Shown piece by piece: positions 46,100 to 56,797 of a DNA stretch of 64,000 bases. Within the stretch, counting starts at the first letter, position 1, and every line of letters starts with the position of its first letter. The position numbers were made by a program, and so were the translations under genes. The stretch covers positions 71,036,748 through 71,100,747 of the forward strand of contig CM038038.1 in assembly GCA_021397845.1 (NCBI GenBank). Direction: 5' to 3'. Below the pieces are notes generated by a model. The model did no database searches. It had not been told where the DNA came from and was given only the letters and a program-made list of their open reading frames with translations. This stretch comes from Areca catechu (lineage: Eukaryota > Streptophyta > Magnoliopsida > Arecales > Arecaceae).

Positions 46100-47463
46100 T
46101 ATTGCCATCAAGATCATCGTGGCCAGTAGCTGCAATCAACGTCGGATCGTCCCTCGTCCTCTCCGGGTTGGCCAGTGCTTCGGGACCTGCAAAATAGGGA
46201 CTAGTGACCCGGGCCAGGGATTCCGGCGGGGGCACTCCGATGCTCAAGTCAGTGATGACCCAGGGGAACAGATCCTCCTGGTCGAGCCCCTCTTGATGGA
46301 CTCCATGCTAGGAGTGAATAGTGTGAGAGTGGAAATGCGAGCAAGCTGAGGGTGGTGTTAGCCGAGGTGAGCTAGCTCTCCTTTGAGGCTTCTTCCCCTG
46401 CACTCACTTGGGTGATACTCTGTGGTGTAGTTTGCATTTGCATACCTCTCTCCCTTTCTTAGGATGTCAAATGTTCTTTTAAGTCCAGGTGACCATTGAG
46501 CGCCTACCTTTGGATCTCCCCCAGGCTGTCAGGTGCGTGTGGTGGTGTTCCATGCCATGGATGGGACATCTTTTCCAATTCATAATAAGGGAGACTGTCA
46601 TGTGTTCTGACATTCCATCTGGTCACCCCATTCCGGGAAGCCTCACAGTGCTTCGATCGGGGAGCCGCCATCCCTGGGATTCAAATCTCCTAGTTGACTT
46701 CCTCTTTTGGGTAATGCAGGTAGTTGGTGGAGAGCGCAGCGCCTTGGTCAGGGGGCTTCCTGCCTTTCTGGTATAAGCGGTTGCTATAGATGGCTATCAT
46801 GGCTTAACAGGTGCTCCATTACGATCTTCGGGTGGCTCGCCGGTGTTTCGGGATGGTGGCTCCACCCCTTTGTTGGCCGGTGGTGCCGTCCGAGCTAGTT
46901 GCCAAACTGGAGAGCTGGGACTCGGCTCATACATGGGAGGCTCGACCTTGAAAGGGCTCAACCTGGCGGAGGAGGGCTGAGCTTGACTCCAGCTCAGGGG
47001 GCTCGACTTCAGAGGGGCTTGACCTAGCGAAGGAGAACTCGACTCCTGCTCGGAGGGCTCGACCTGGCGGAGGAGGGCTGAGTTCTACTCCGGTCCAGGG
47101 GTCTCAGCCTTGGAGGGGCTCGATCCTGTGGAGGAGGTTGACACGTGACTCCAGCCTAGAGGGCTCAACCTCGGAGGGGCTCGACCAGGCGGAGGAGGGC
47201 TGAGCCCGACTCCAGCTCAAGGGGCTCAGCCTCGGAGGGGCTCGATCTGGCGAAGGAGGTCGCTCGGCTCCGGCCTAGGCACCCCGAGCTTGCAGGTGCC
47301 GACCTGGCGGAGGACGAAGCTCGGCTTTGATGGGCTGTCTTGTTGATCCGGATGAGCTCGGCTCGGCCAAAGGAGTCTAAGATGGGGTGTCCACCATGGC
47401 AGACTTCCTGACATGGCACCTGATAGGAAATACATGTCAGCACGTCAGCTTCTTACCACATCA
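46100..47463 (-). repeat. 5' LTR of Tat-type element
   Basis: 1364 bases. The minus-strand start is TGATGTGGTAAG and the end GGCAATA (CA mutated to TA). It carries the ~61-bp tandem repeat at about 46935-47270. Confidence 0.9.
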
Positions 47464-47673
47464 ATTATAATTTGGAATGTCTAAATTATCTAAAACTTAA
47501 ATTTTTGTGCTTGAAGATTTCCTATCCATGCATCAAGTGAATACTAATATATCAAGGGTCTTTTAGTTATAAACCTAAATTTGGTCATGTCACAAAGGAA
47601 CTTAACAATTTATGGTATTTTCTCTCTCATAAAATTTCATGTTGGGTTAGACACAAATGAATAGAGTTTAAAG

Positions 47674-48044
47674 CCACTGGCACGTGGCACAGCTGGTTGT
47701 GAGACTTTTCTCACAACCAGCTGGCAGAGGTCGAGCTTCGGTTTGGACATTTTTTGACTAAAAAGTCCAGAATAAAATAAAAAAAGAGAAAAATTTATAA
47801 AATAATCCTGGAATCCTTATTGGCCGGTGGTAGTGAAAAAATTAGTGATATATATAATAAATTCCGTTCACTCGGCTGACACCAGTGGCAGTCAGGTTAA
47901 CGTACTCACCTTCGGGTGGGGAATGGCTGCGAAAAATTAATATGCACCGTGTATCGAATATTTCCTGGCTGGGATTGGGGGACCATCTAGGGGTGGCCAC
48001 ACCCGAGATCTAACTCCTCCCTCTTTTTTTTTTATCAAAAAAAA
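47674..48044 (+). mobile_element. tRNA-derived SINE, copy 2
   Basis: Flanked by ATAGAGTTTAAAG (47661-47673) and ATAGAATTTAAAG (48045-48057), a 12-of-13 target duplication. The head contains A-box-like GTGGCACAGCTGG, B-box-like GAGGTCGAGCTTC, and between them a perfect 12-bp hairpin CTGGTTGTGAGA/TCTCACAACCAG. The body shares GTTAACGTACTCACC and GGGGAATGGCTGCG with copy 1. The tail is TTTATCAAAAAAAAA. No coding capacity; it would depend on LINE enzymes. Confidence 0.8.
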
Positions 48045-48057
48045 ATAGAATTTAAAG

Positions 48058-49865
48058 ACCTTTTTCTTTAAAAAAAAAGTAATCAATTTCTTATTAGAAA
48101 GTCATCCCAATACATGATTCTTCTACTACTACGGGGTCCAAGGAGGGTGGATGCACTTATATTTGGAGAGACTACTCCTGTATTTTGAATCTATGACACC
48201 AAAATCACAATACGTGAAGCCATCTTGCCGTTACACTATGATCTACCTTTTTTAAGCAGAAAATTTTTTTCTAAATATCAATTTCTTGTCATGCAATTAT
48301 CACAGTCTAACAAAAAATTTATGAATTTGAGGTAAGAGCTAATGATATTCTCTTAGAAGATTCTTTATAACAGTATAGAATTTCATCCAAAAAAATAGCT
48401 AGAAGGTATTATTTAAATTTCTTGTCTTGTATAAATATTCAAGATCTTCATAGCAAATAACTAATATGGAACTAAATATATGCTTGTACACTGAGTTAAC
48501 GGTTCAAATCCATATATTCATTTATAAATATCATGATTAGTCCATGGTCAATCCAATGAACTCGTGTTGCAGTATCTCCTATTCCACATATGGGCTGAGT
48601 TTACTTTGATATTATTTGTAATAATTCAGAACTTATCCAAAAAAAATAGCTAGAATATATTATCTGAATTTCTTGATTTTATATTATTATTCAAGATCAT
48701 TTTAATTAATAAATAATCAATATGAAATTAAATATATACCTGCATGGATCATCAAATCATTAGTAATATAAATATGCTACAAAAGAATATAAACTACTGG
48801 CAATTCTTTTTTTTATGCGAAGGATTTTAACCGATATGCCTAGTTTCTTCTTCGTCCTTGAAAAAGATGGTGGCTAATTAAGTTCCCACTATTCTATTTA
48901 GAAAATAGTACGATACAAGATGAGGAATGGAAGAGGAAGGGGCCTCGTGCAACCAACATTTCTTCTTCCCAGGAGCGGTTCCAGCCCACGAGCTTGTGAA
49001 GAACATGGATAGAAGAATGGTGGATGCATGGGATTCTTTGTTAAGTGAAGAGGTAGGCATCATTGCTCCCTCCAAATGGTCGGGTGTAAAGTAGTCACAA
49101 CGTAATGACAATATTCAACGGTGCCACGGGATCCTCTTCGCATCCTCACCTTGAAGAAAGTGCTTATATGGACCCCGGGAACCGCTGAATTGGAAGGTTC
49201 TTGATGGTAAGCCAATTGTTCCGGATGGAGTGGAGTGGAGAATCAGGTGCGCGGCTATCTTGGGAGACACACCATGGAAGTCACAACCACGACTAGAACA
49301 AGCCATCTAGTTGAGAAATATGCAGTAGGAATCGGATCCGTTGATCTACCTGATCCATGTCTTCTAAAGTCTGATATGAGTTCTAGTCCAAATATCAGCA
49401 GGCAGGAATTTGAGCTAGGAGTGCTGGCTTGGTAATGGCTGTACTAAAATAGGCATTTTAGATTTTATTTGACTAAGTTTTTGAAATATCGAAAAATATT
49501 TTCTGGCTTGGTAATGGACTGTACTGGAATATTTTCTTCTACTTTTCTTCTTTTCTATTTTTTTAGTTTTAACTCCATCTTTTTTATTTTCTCTTCCTGT
49601 TTACGTGCATAGTTAAGATTATTTCACAATATATTAAAGCATATAGATAAGAGGATAATACAGAAATAGTAATGTATTAGAGCGATCGATAGAAAGAAAA
49701 AAATTCATTCACGTAGAACTTCAAGATAAAAAAATATGAGGTATATATAAATATATGTTTCAGTACAAAATTGATATTTTGCAGATATTAGAGTACAACA
49801 AAATATATTCTGTAGGACATCATATGCAAGATACAATCATAAATAAAAAAATTGAACATAGGGAT
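48058..49865. other. Unassigned spacer with possible gene scrap
   Basis: AT-rich; no known element. 48880-49440 is GC-richer and has short frames on both strands (for example 49115-49306 minus, 63 codons) without a recognised family. Contains the local duplication at 48360-48740. Confidence 0.45.
48360..48740. repeat. Diverged 251-bp local duplication
   Basis: CCAAAAAAATAGCTAGAA, ATTTCTTG and TATTCAAGATC occur near 48387-48445 and again near 48637-48690, offset by 251 bases with moderate divergence. Confidence 0.65.
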
Positions 49866-50941
49866 TGATACGGCTGTATCCACTGACATGGAGTCCATCT
49901 GGATGCCGGCTGTCAGCTGGCAGGTAGAGATGCCACCTGAGCTCATCCTGCCACCAACTGAAGGAAGAAGGACGACAGAGATTCAAATCATGGTAGGAAA
50001 GAGGGTTGTTTTCATCATGACCCCACCGCTAGGATGGTACAACTGGTAGGCGATGGCCCGTCACCTGAGGTCTATAGAGGGAGGCGCCTCACTGGAGCAC
50101 CAGGGTCCCCCTTAGGCCCCAGTTTACACCGATTGGGAAGGGATACCCCATTCGAGGCGCGATGCCCTTCCACCTACTGCCTGCATCACCCACAAGAAGA
50201 AGGTCGTGCTAGAGGATTCAAATCCTGGGATGGCCGCCTGCATACCAATGCTCTGCCGAGCTTCCCAAAACATGGCGACCAACCAGAATGTTAGAGCTAG
50301 TGACATAACTCCCCACCCCGAAGGGAGAAAGGGGAGCTCATGCACAGTTTCCGCACGCTACCAGGTGTCAACCCTCGAGACATCCCTAAAAAGGGAACAT
50401 CTGGGAAGCCAACTCAAGGGGCAACATCGCTTCTCCACAACAAACAAAAAAGGGGCCTTCGACCAAAGACAAGGGATCAAGCAGTGAATCAAAGGGACGA
50501 TGGGAAAAAATACAAGTCACAGAATAGAGGGCAAGCCACAAGCAAGCAAGAGGCAAGCGAGGTAACCATCGGCACACAGAAGGGGAGAGCAAACCAGATG
50601 AGATGCTCTGAGGTTACCGGGGAATTCGTCGAAAGAATCCCACGGACATAGCTAACCCTGCTCGGGCTCTCCTTCTCCACTGATGCTCCTTTCCTACTCT
50701 CTCACTTTCTTTTCTCTACAAAACAACCTCCGAACATGAAGACCTCACCGGAATCCACTGAGGAGGATCTGTTCCCCTAGATCACTCGTTGACTTGATCG
50801 TTGGAGTGCCCCTGCTGGAATCCCCGGCCTAGGTCTCCTTTTCTTTTGCAGGGCCCGACATGCGCATAGGATTCTCGGATGAGGATGGCGATGCCAGATG
50901 CCACATCGGAGCTACATACCACAACAGTCCAGGTGGCAATA
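49866..50941 (+). repeat. 5' LTR of interrupted Tat-type element
   Basis: 1076 bases, TGATACGGCTG to GGCAATA. The last 300 bases resemble the ends of the LTRs at 23404-25100 and 57520-59127 (GACTTGATCGTTGGAG, GGAATCCCCGGCC). Unlike those LTRs it shows no 61-bp array. Confidence 0.75.
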
Positions 50942-50944
50942 GAT

Positions 50945-50963
50945 TGGTGCACCGGTAGGAAGG
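50945..50963 (+). other. Primer-binding site of interrupted Tat element
   Basis: TGGTGCACCGGTAGGAAGG after the three-base spacer GAT, the same spacing as the two other Tat-type elements. Confidence 0.7.
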
Positions 50964-51025
50964 ATAGGACCCAGAAACGTCAGTCAAACCAATCCCCCCA
51001 CCACAAAAGTAGCTCCACTTAAGGC

Positions 51026-51431
51026 ATGGTGGTGACACGCACGCGGGAAGCCTCCCCCAGCTGCGTGAGAGGCCCTCTTTCTAATGGAGGCCCATGCAGC
51101 CCAGAGGGGGAGCCCCCCGCTCCGTCATAACTGCTCTCGGTGGATGCTCAGCTCATCGTGCTCGCCCAGTAGATGCAGACTCTAGCCATGGCCATACAAC
51201 AGTTATAGCATCAATACCAGTCTCTGGCCACCCAATAACAGCCAGAGACCCCGCGGCCCTAACCTTTCAACCCCGTGGTGGCCTGCGCTCTTTCCAAAGC
51301 AGGCCACCATGACCATATGACATGACTGATCCCCGGGGTAGCCCTCGGACCCTGGCAAAGCGATAGAGGAGTAGGTCGGTCGATTAGGAGAACCAGTCCC
51401 CAGTCTTGAAGTGCGTTGCCCTCAGGCACCA
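51026..51431 (+). pseudogene. Tat gag N-terminal remnant
   Basis: MVVTRTREASPSCVRG at 51026 parallels MVVTRGREASTSRAG at 59207. Further on, QTLAMAIQQL and QYQSLATQ match the heptad-like Q/L-rich stretch of that Gag. Several stops are present and it is truncated by the insertion at 51432. Confidence 0.7.
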
Positions 51432-51744
51432 TGTTGACCCCTGGAAAGATTTTGATGATCACAAAATATTGAAACATGTATTTGATTCTAATTCTTTCAA
51501 ACTACTTGAGAGGTTTTGCAAAAAATTGGTTACCTTTAGTTTAAAATGGTTTTCAAATTGATTGGAAGGTAATTCAATTATGTATAAAGTTTTGTGAACT
51601 TGAACTTGTAAAAGCCCTAGTTGTGTCAATATTGTAATCTTGTAAAATGGGTTGAAAATTATAAAATTAAGAGTATGTAGATTTGCTTTTACTTGATTCA
51701 ATTGTTGAAGAGTTTTGGAGAAGCTTGAAGCATTTGTTGAAGAC

Positions 51745-52110
51745 TTTACAAGAGCTGACTCTTGGATCAAGAGCCGACTTATTGTGGCATGGCATGGAGA
51801 AAGTTTCAGAGTTTCAGTATCAAGAGTCGACTCCTATCCCAAGAGCTGACTAATGGAAGAATATCTTTTTCTGAAGCATGAGACCTCGAGCCGACTCCTG
51901 CCCCAAGAGTCGACTCATCCAAAGTTATAAATTTTGATGGACTGAGAACTCGAGCCGACTCTGCCTTGAAGAGCTAATTCTAAATATTCATCATTTTTAA
52001 TTGATTGAAAGCAAGAGCCGACTCCAGTCTGAAGAGCCAACTCTTACAGAATTTCTTTTTGGGCTGTCTGAGACTTCAAGCAGACTCGTGGACCTCGAGC
52101 CATCTTATGT
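51745..52110. repeat. Array of GAGTCGACTC-type palindromes in LTR
   Basis: About ten partly degenerate copies of AAGAGTCGACTC/GAGCCGACTC in both orientations. The GTCGAC centre is the same as in the array at 18200-18475, but the arms differ. Confidence 0.85.
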
Positions 52111-52227
52111 AACCGTTTTCTGCACTCCAACGGCTAGTTGCTGAAGTTGATTTTTGAACTTCATTTCATCTCCAACAGCTCTTTCACGAATCCCTAGGCC
52201 CTACAACGGCCATATCTCTTGGAAAAC

Positions 52228-52235
52228 TATAAAAG
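52228..52235 (+). promoter_or_regulatory. TATA box of Sirevirus 2 LTR
   Basis: TATAAAAG downstream of the palindrome array, as expected for the U3 promoter. Confidence 0.6.
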
Positions 52236-53005
52236 GGATTATTTTTGAAGGATTAAATAATTATTAGAGCATTATTGTGAAATTATCTTGAGATATTGAA
52301 GAGCTTTCAAGTCTTTCACCTACCTACTTCAAGAGCTTTCAAGTTAGGATTCAAAGCTTCACCAACTCTACTCCATCATTGAATCCACTCATTAAAGAAG
52401 CTACGAAGCAGCTTGAAGAGCATTTAAGAGCATCCAAAGCTAGGCTTCATCTTGATCTACATCGGCAACATTTAAACAAACTTGGTTTGTTGTAGTTGCT
52501 TGTTTATCTTTTATCTATCTTTGTTTTCTGTCTAAGAACAGCAAGAGGCTGTGTCTTAATAGAGGGTTAAAGGTTTTTAGGTAAGCCTTATGAAAACCTA
52601 AGTTGGGTTCTTGATGATCCCGGTATAAAACCAAGTGTTAGGGTTTTTTTTGGTGATCCCATTTAAAACCAAAGGGAGTTTGGGTTTCTTTGGTGATCCC
52701 GGTAAAATCAAAGTGTATAAGTTTGGATTGTAAGCCTGGTAAAATAATCTGACTATATTCTGGTTAGGGGATATAGTGGAAATCCCAAGTGGTGCTTGGA
52801 TAGTAGACGTAGGAGCCGGTTGCTCCGAACCACTCTAAATTTCATTGTGTTTGTGATTGTGTTCTTATTACTTTATTGCTCTTACTTAAATACTTCCACA
52901 TTGCATATTGCATCACAACACTAAAAGAATTTTAAAGTGAACATAATTATGAAAAGTTTTTAATCCCAATTCACCCCCCTCTTAGGAAGCCATCTGGGCA
53001 ACAAG

Positions 53006-53017
53006 TGGTATCAGAGC
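53006..53017 (+). other. Primer-binding site (initiator tRNA-Met type)
   Basis: TGGTATCAGAGC two bases after the LTR. Confidence 0.9.
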
Positions 53018-53050
53018 AGAGTCTCTGAAAGTTACTTAGAGTAAAGATAT

Positions 53051-54620
53051 ATGGCACATCCCATGAGCACTTCATTGGCCGAAGGATAATCCACAAATAG
53101 ACCTCAACTTTTTACCGGAACCAATTATACATATTGGAAGGCAAGAATGAAAATATACATTCAAGCCGTAGATTTTTATTTATGGAAGATTATTCTGAAA
53201 GGACCTCACACACCAACAATTAGAGTTAATGATGTAGAGGTTCCCAAACCAGAAGAGGATTGGGATGGTAATGATATGAAATTAGCTGAGCTGAATGCCA
53301 AAGCAATGAATTTATTGTATTGTGCTTTGGATCCAAATGAGTTTAATAGAATTTTAACTTGCAATTCTACTAAAGAAATTTGGGACAAGCTAGAAATCAC
53401 ACATGAAGGCGCATCACAAGTTAAAACATCAAAAATCAATCTTCTTGTGCATAACTATGAGCTATTTAAGATGGATCCTAGTGAGACTATATCTGGTATG
53501 TATACTCACTTTATTGATATTATAAATGATCTCAAAAGTCTTGGTAGAACTTATACTAATGCTGATATTGTTCAAAAGTTTTTGAGATCTTTGCCAGATA
53601 AGTGGAAAGCCAAAGTGACAGATATTCAAGAGGTGAAGGACCTAAACACTCTACCAGTAGATGAACTGCTTGGATCACCGATCACACATGAATTGGCTAT
53701 GCAACAAAGGACTGAGGAAGATATCAAAAGAAATAAAGCTATAGCATTTAAAGCTACAGAAAAAGATAAAAATGAAAACTCTGACTCATCAGATGATGAT
53801 GATCTAGAGAATGATGAAATAGCCCTGGTAATGATAAGATTCAAAAGGTTTATGGGCAAAAGAAAAACAAACAGATGGAGAAAGCAATTTAGAAAAGGAG
53901 ATTTTGGAAAAGAAAGAGAGGGAGAAAGAAAAAGAGAAGGATAAAGATAAAGATCAAGTACCAATCTACTATGGATGCAAGAAGCTGGGACACATTCATC
54001 CTGACTGTCCTGAATGAAAGAAAAAGATGTTCACCAAAAAGAAGAAGAAGGCAATGATTGCAGCCTAGAGCGACAGTGATGAATTTACATCCACTGAAAA
54101 GGATGAAGAGATAACGAAGACTGCACAAATATGTCTTATGGGCTTAGAAGACGAGATAACTACTTCTGAACCCAATTTAGAATTCACTTATGATAAATTG
54201 CATAATGCATTTTGTAAACTATTAGTAGAATATAAGAAAGCTGGTTTGAAAATGAAAACTTTAAAAAATCAGTGTGATACATTTGAAAAAGACAAAAATG
54301 AATTTGATGAAAGAAATAAAATTTTGCAAAGAGAATTAAACCTTATTTTTGAAAGACTTAAAACTACTCAATTTGAAAAAGAAGAGCTTTGTGAGAAAAA
54401 CAAAGGTTTGGAAAATGAAAATGATGATTTAAAGAAGGAAGATCAAAAGCTAAAGCCCTTGGTTGAAAAATTAATCCTAAGTTCTAACAAACTTGAATTA
54501 ATTTTGAAAGATCAAAGAGAGACAAAAATAAATTTAAAATTGGTTATAAAAATTCTATTTCAAACAAATTTTCTACATCTACTTCATATGCTCCTAAGTT
54601 TACTATCTCAAACCAGTTAG
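53051..54620 (+). pseudogene. Sirevirus 2 gag remnant
   Basis: ATG at 53051, with a stop near 53084. The core from 53147 has MKIYIQAVDFYLWK, ELNAKAMNLLYCALDPNEFN and WDKLEITHEGASQVK. After a frame change near 53940 comes YGCKKLGHIHPDC, a knuckle whose first cysteine is tyrosine. 54138-54520 is a strong Lys/Glu coiled coil. Sirevirus Gag tails of this kind have been linked to host dynein light chain binding (established for the lineage, not shown here). Confidence 0.8.
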
Positions 54621-54869
54621 ATCTAAATTTGCATCATCTCATGCTTATTATGCAAAGTCAAAAATTATATGCTATGATTGCAATAATGTTGGTCATAAGG
54701 CATTTGAGTGTCATTTGAAGTATAATGACAAAAAGAAGATTAAGAAAGTTTAGGTTCTAAAAGGAACCATTTTCATTAACTTGCAAGGATCCAAGAAAGC
54801 TTGGATACCTAAATTTATTAAATATTTATTTTGTGGGGATGTCATGCAGCCACAAATATAAAAAAAAGA

Positions 54870-55277
54870 TGGTATATGGATAGCGGCTGTTCAAGACATA
54901 TGATGGGTGATGCTGATCAATTCTTCACCCTAGAATAAAAGGATGGTGGAATGGTAACATTTGGTGATAATCGAAAAGGAAGGATAATCGGTATTGGTAA
55001 AATTAAAATTACTCCTACATTTATTGAAAATGTGTTACTTGTAGAGAAATTAAAGTATAATCTTTTGAGTATTAATCAGCTTTGTAACATTGGTTTTAAT
55101 ATTTTCTTCAAGTCATCAATATGTATAGTAGTTGATCCACTTGACTCTAGTACTAAATTCATTAGACGCAAACTTAGTAACATTTATGTAGTAGATCTTA
55201 ATGATCTAGCTATGTCAAGCAATACAAGTCTTGTTGAGCAACACAAGTCTTATTTAAAAGAGTGTAATTTTAAATAA
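54870..55277 (+). pseudogene. Sirevirus 2 protease and following region
   Basis: WYMDSGCSRHMMGD gives the copia protease active site. A stop follows, then MVTFGDNRKGRIIGIGK, LVEKLKYNLLSINQLC and IYVVDLNDL, the segment before the integrase zinc motif. It ends at 55277 where RT sequence begins. Confidence 0.8.
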
Positions 55278-56451
55278 TTTTTTATCCGAAGAAGTTTTTG
55301 TTGAGCAATCACCGAGTTTTATTGATTATACATTTTTGAATCATGTTTTCAAATTGAATAAAATTTAGTATGGTCTAAAACAGGCACCTAGAGCTTGGTA
55401 TGACAGACTAAGCAAGTTTTTAATTGCAATTGATTTTGTAAGAGGTAGTGTTGATACTACACTGTTTATTCAAAGAAAAAATGATGATATTTTAGTTGTT
55501 CAAATATCTGTTGATGATATTATTTTTGGATATACTAATGAATCTTTGTATCAAGATTTTGCTAAGCTAATGCAGGGAGAATTCGAAATAAGCTTGATGG
55601 ATGAGCTGAGTTACTTTCTTAGACTTCAAATCAAACAAACTAAAGAAGGTATCCTGATCAACCAGGCCAAGTACATCAAGGAGATTATCAAAAGATTTGG
55701 CATGGAATCAAGCAAAGAAAACTGAACACCCATGAGTCCTGCATGTAGACTTGATAAAGATGAGAATGACACAAATGTTGATAAGAAGCTGTACCGAGGT
55801 ATGATCGGTTCATTACTTTATTAGACAGCTAGTAGACCTGATATATTATTTAGTGTTTGTATGTGTGCACGATTTCAATCTAATCTAAAAGAGTCACACA
55901 TTATAGCTGTTAAGAGAATCATTAAATATCTGAAAGGCACATGCAATATAGGTTTATGGTACTCTAAGCACGCATCTTTGAAATTAATTAGTTATTCTGA
56001 TGCTGATTATGGAGGCTATAAAATTGATAGAAAAAGTACAAGTGGCACCTATCAATTTCTAGGTGTTAACTTGATTTCATGGCATTGTCGCAAACAGAAC
56101 TCTGTAGCACTATCTACTACTGAGGCAGAATATGTAGCTGCTGGGAGCTGTTGTGCTCAAGTGTTGTGGATCAAGCAATAACTAGAAGATTATGATGTTG
56201 TCCAATCTAAAATTCCTATCAAATGTAATAATATTAGTGATATTAATTTATCCAAAAATTCAATTCAGCACTCACGAACTAAGTACATAGAAATTAGACA
56301 TCATTTTATTCATGATCATATTTTAAATAATGTTGTTGAGCTAGAATTCATACCTACTGAAGATCAACTTGCTGACATCTTTACTAAACTACTTATTCTA
56401 GATAGATTCGAGAAAATTAGAGGAGAATTAGGATTATGTGATCCATTCTGA
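55276..56451 (+). pseudogene. Sirevirus 2 RT (3' part) and RNase H
   Basis: Begins with SEEVFVEQSP and YGLKQAPRAWYDRLSKFL, then the catalytic box SVDDIIFGY (usually YVDD). RNase H shows SYSDADYGGYKIDRKSTSG, NSVALSTTEAEYVAA and RTKYIEIRHHFIHDH, ending at the stop 56449-56451. Stops are scattered (for example near 55366, 55722, 55822 and 56179). The RT fingers and the integrase core are absent. Confidence 0.8.
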
Positions 56452-56797
56452 ACAATTTTTGACCTAATTTTTGAAAAATAAGAAAAAATTATCTAGGTAT
56501 TTCAAATTTTTCTCTAGAGCATAGGACAATCTATTTTAATGTCTAGAAACCTATATAAACTAATTTTGACCTTTTTCAACTTTTAAAATGCTTTTTGTCT
56601 TGAGCCGACTCGAGTCATCAGGGTGTTCGAAGAGCTGACTCGAAGGTCGGGCCGAATGTTTTTAAGTAGGGTTTCAGTGGTTTGTTTTCACCGTGTTTTT
56701 AGGTTTTGCTCTATTCCACCTAGCCGACTCCTTATTCCATCCTAGGAAAACTTTCCAAAACACTCTCAAATCCCTCCAAACTCTTAATCCTAGCTAG
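56452..56797 (+). other. Pol to extra-ORF spacer with LTR-like palindromes
   Basis: No ORF. 56597-56730 contains GAGCCGACTCGAGTC, GAAGAGCTGACTCGA and TAGCCGACTCC, the same motif as in the U3 array of this element's LTR. Confidence 0.6.

Larger units (their letters stand above)
31843..47463 (-). mobile_element. Complete Tat-type Ty3/gypsy retrotransposon
   Basis: LTRs at 31843-33223 and 46100-47463, starting TGATGTGG and ending GGCAACA on the minus strand, with 5-bp duplication ATTAT on both sides (31838-31842 and 47464-47468). Minus-strand order is 5' LTR, PBS, gag, PR, RT, RNase H, second RNase H, integrase, 57-bp tandem repeat, antisense gene, polypurine tract, 3' LTR. The dual RNase H and antisense ORF are Tat-lineage features. 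A 2.65-kb LTR element is inserted at 33700. Stops are frequent in every gene, so this copy is not autonomous. Confidence 0.9.
49866..51431 (+). mobile_element. Tat-type element 5' end, interrupted
   Basis: LTR 49866-50941, PBS at 50945, and the start of gag at 51026. It is cut at 51431 by the Sirevirus LTR. The remainder would lie beyond the nested insertions, outside the window. Confidence 0.75.
51432..53003 (+). repeat. 5' LTR of Sirevirus 2
   Basis: 1572 bases. U3 holds the palindrome array; TATAAAAG at 52228-52235. About 52610-52720 has three copies of a ~50-bp unit with GGTGATCCCGGTAAAA and ACCAAAG, the counterpart of the unit in the LTR at 17911. Confidence 0.85.

Noticed and set aside
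48880..49440. Possible host gene exon(s), e.g. 49115-49306 minus or 49235-49435 plus
   Set aside because: Frames are short, overlap on both strands, lack splice support, and I recognise no family.
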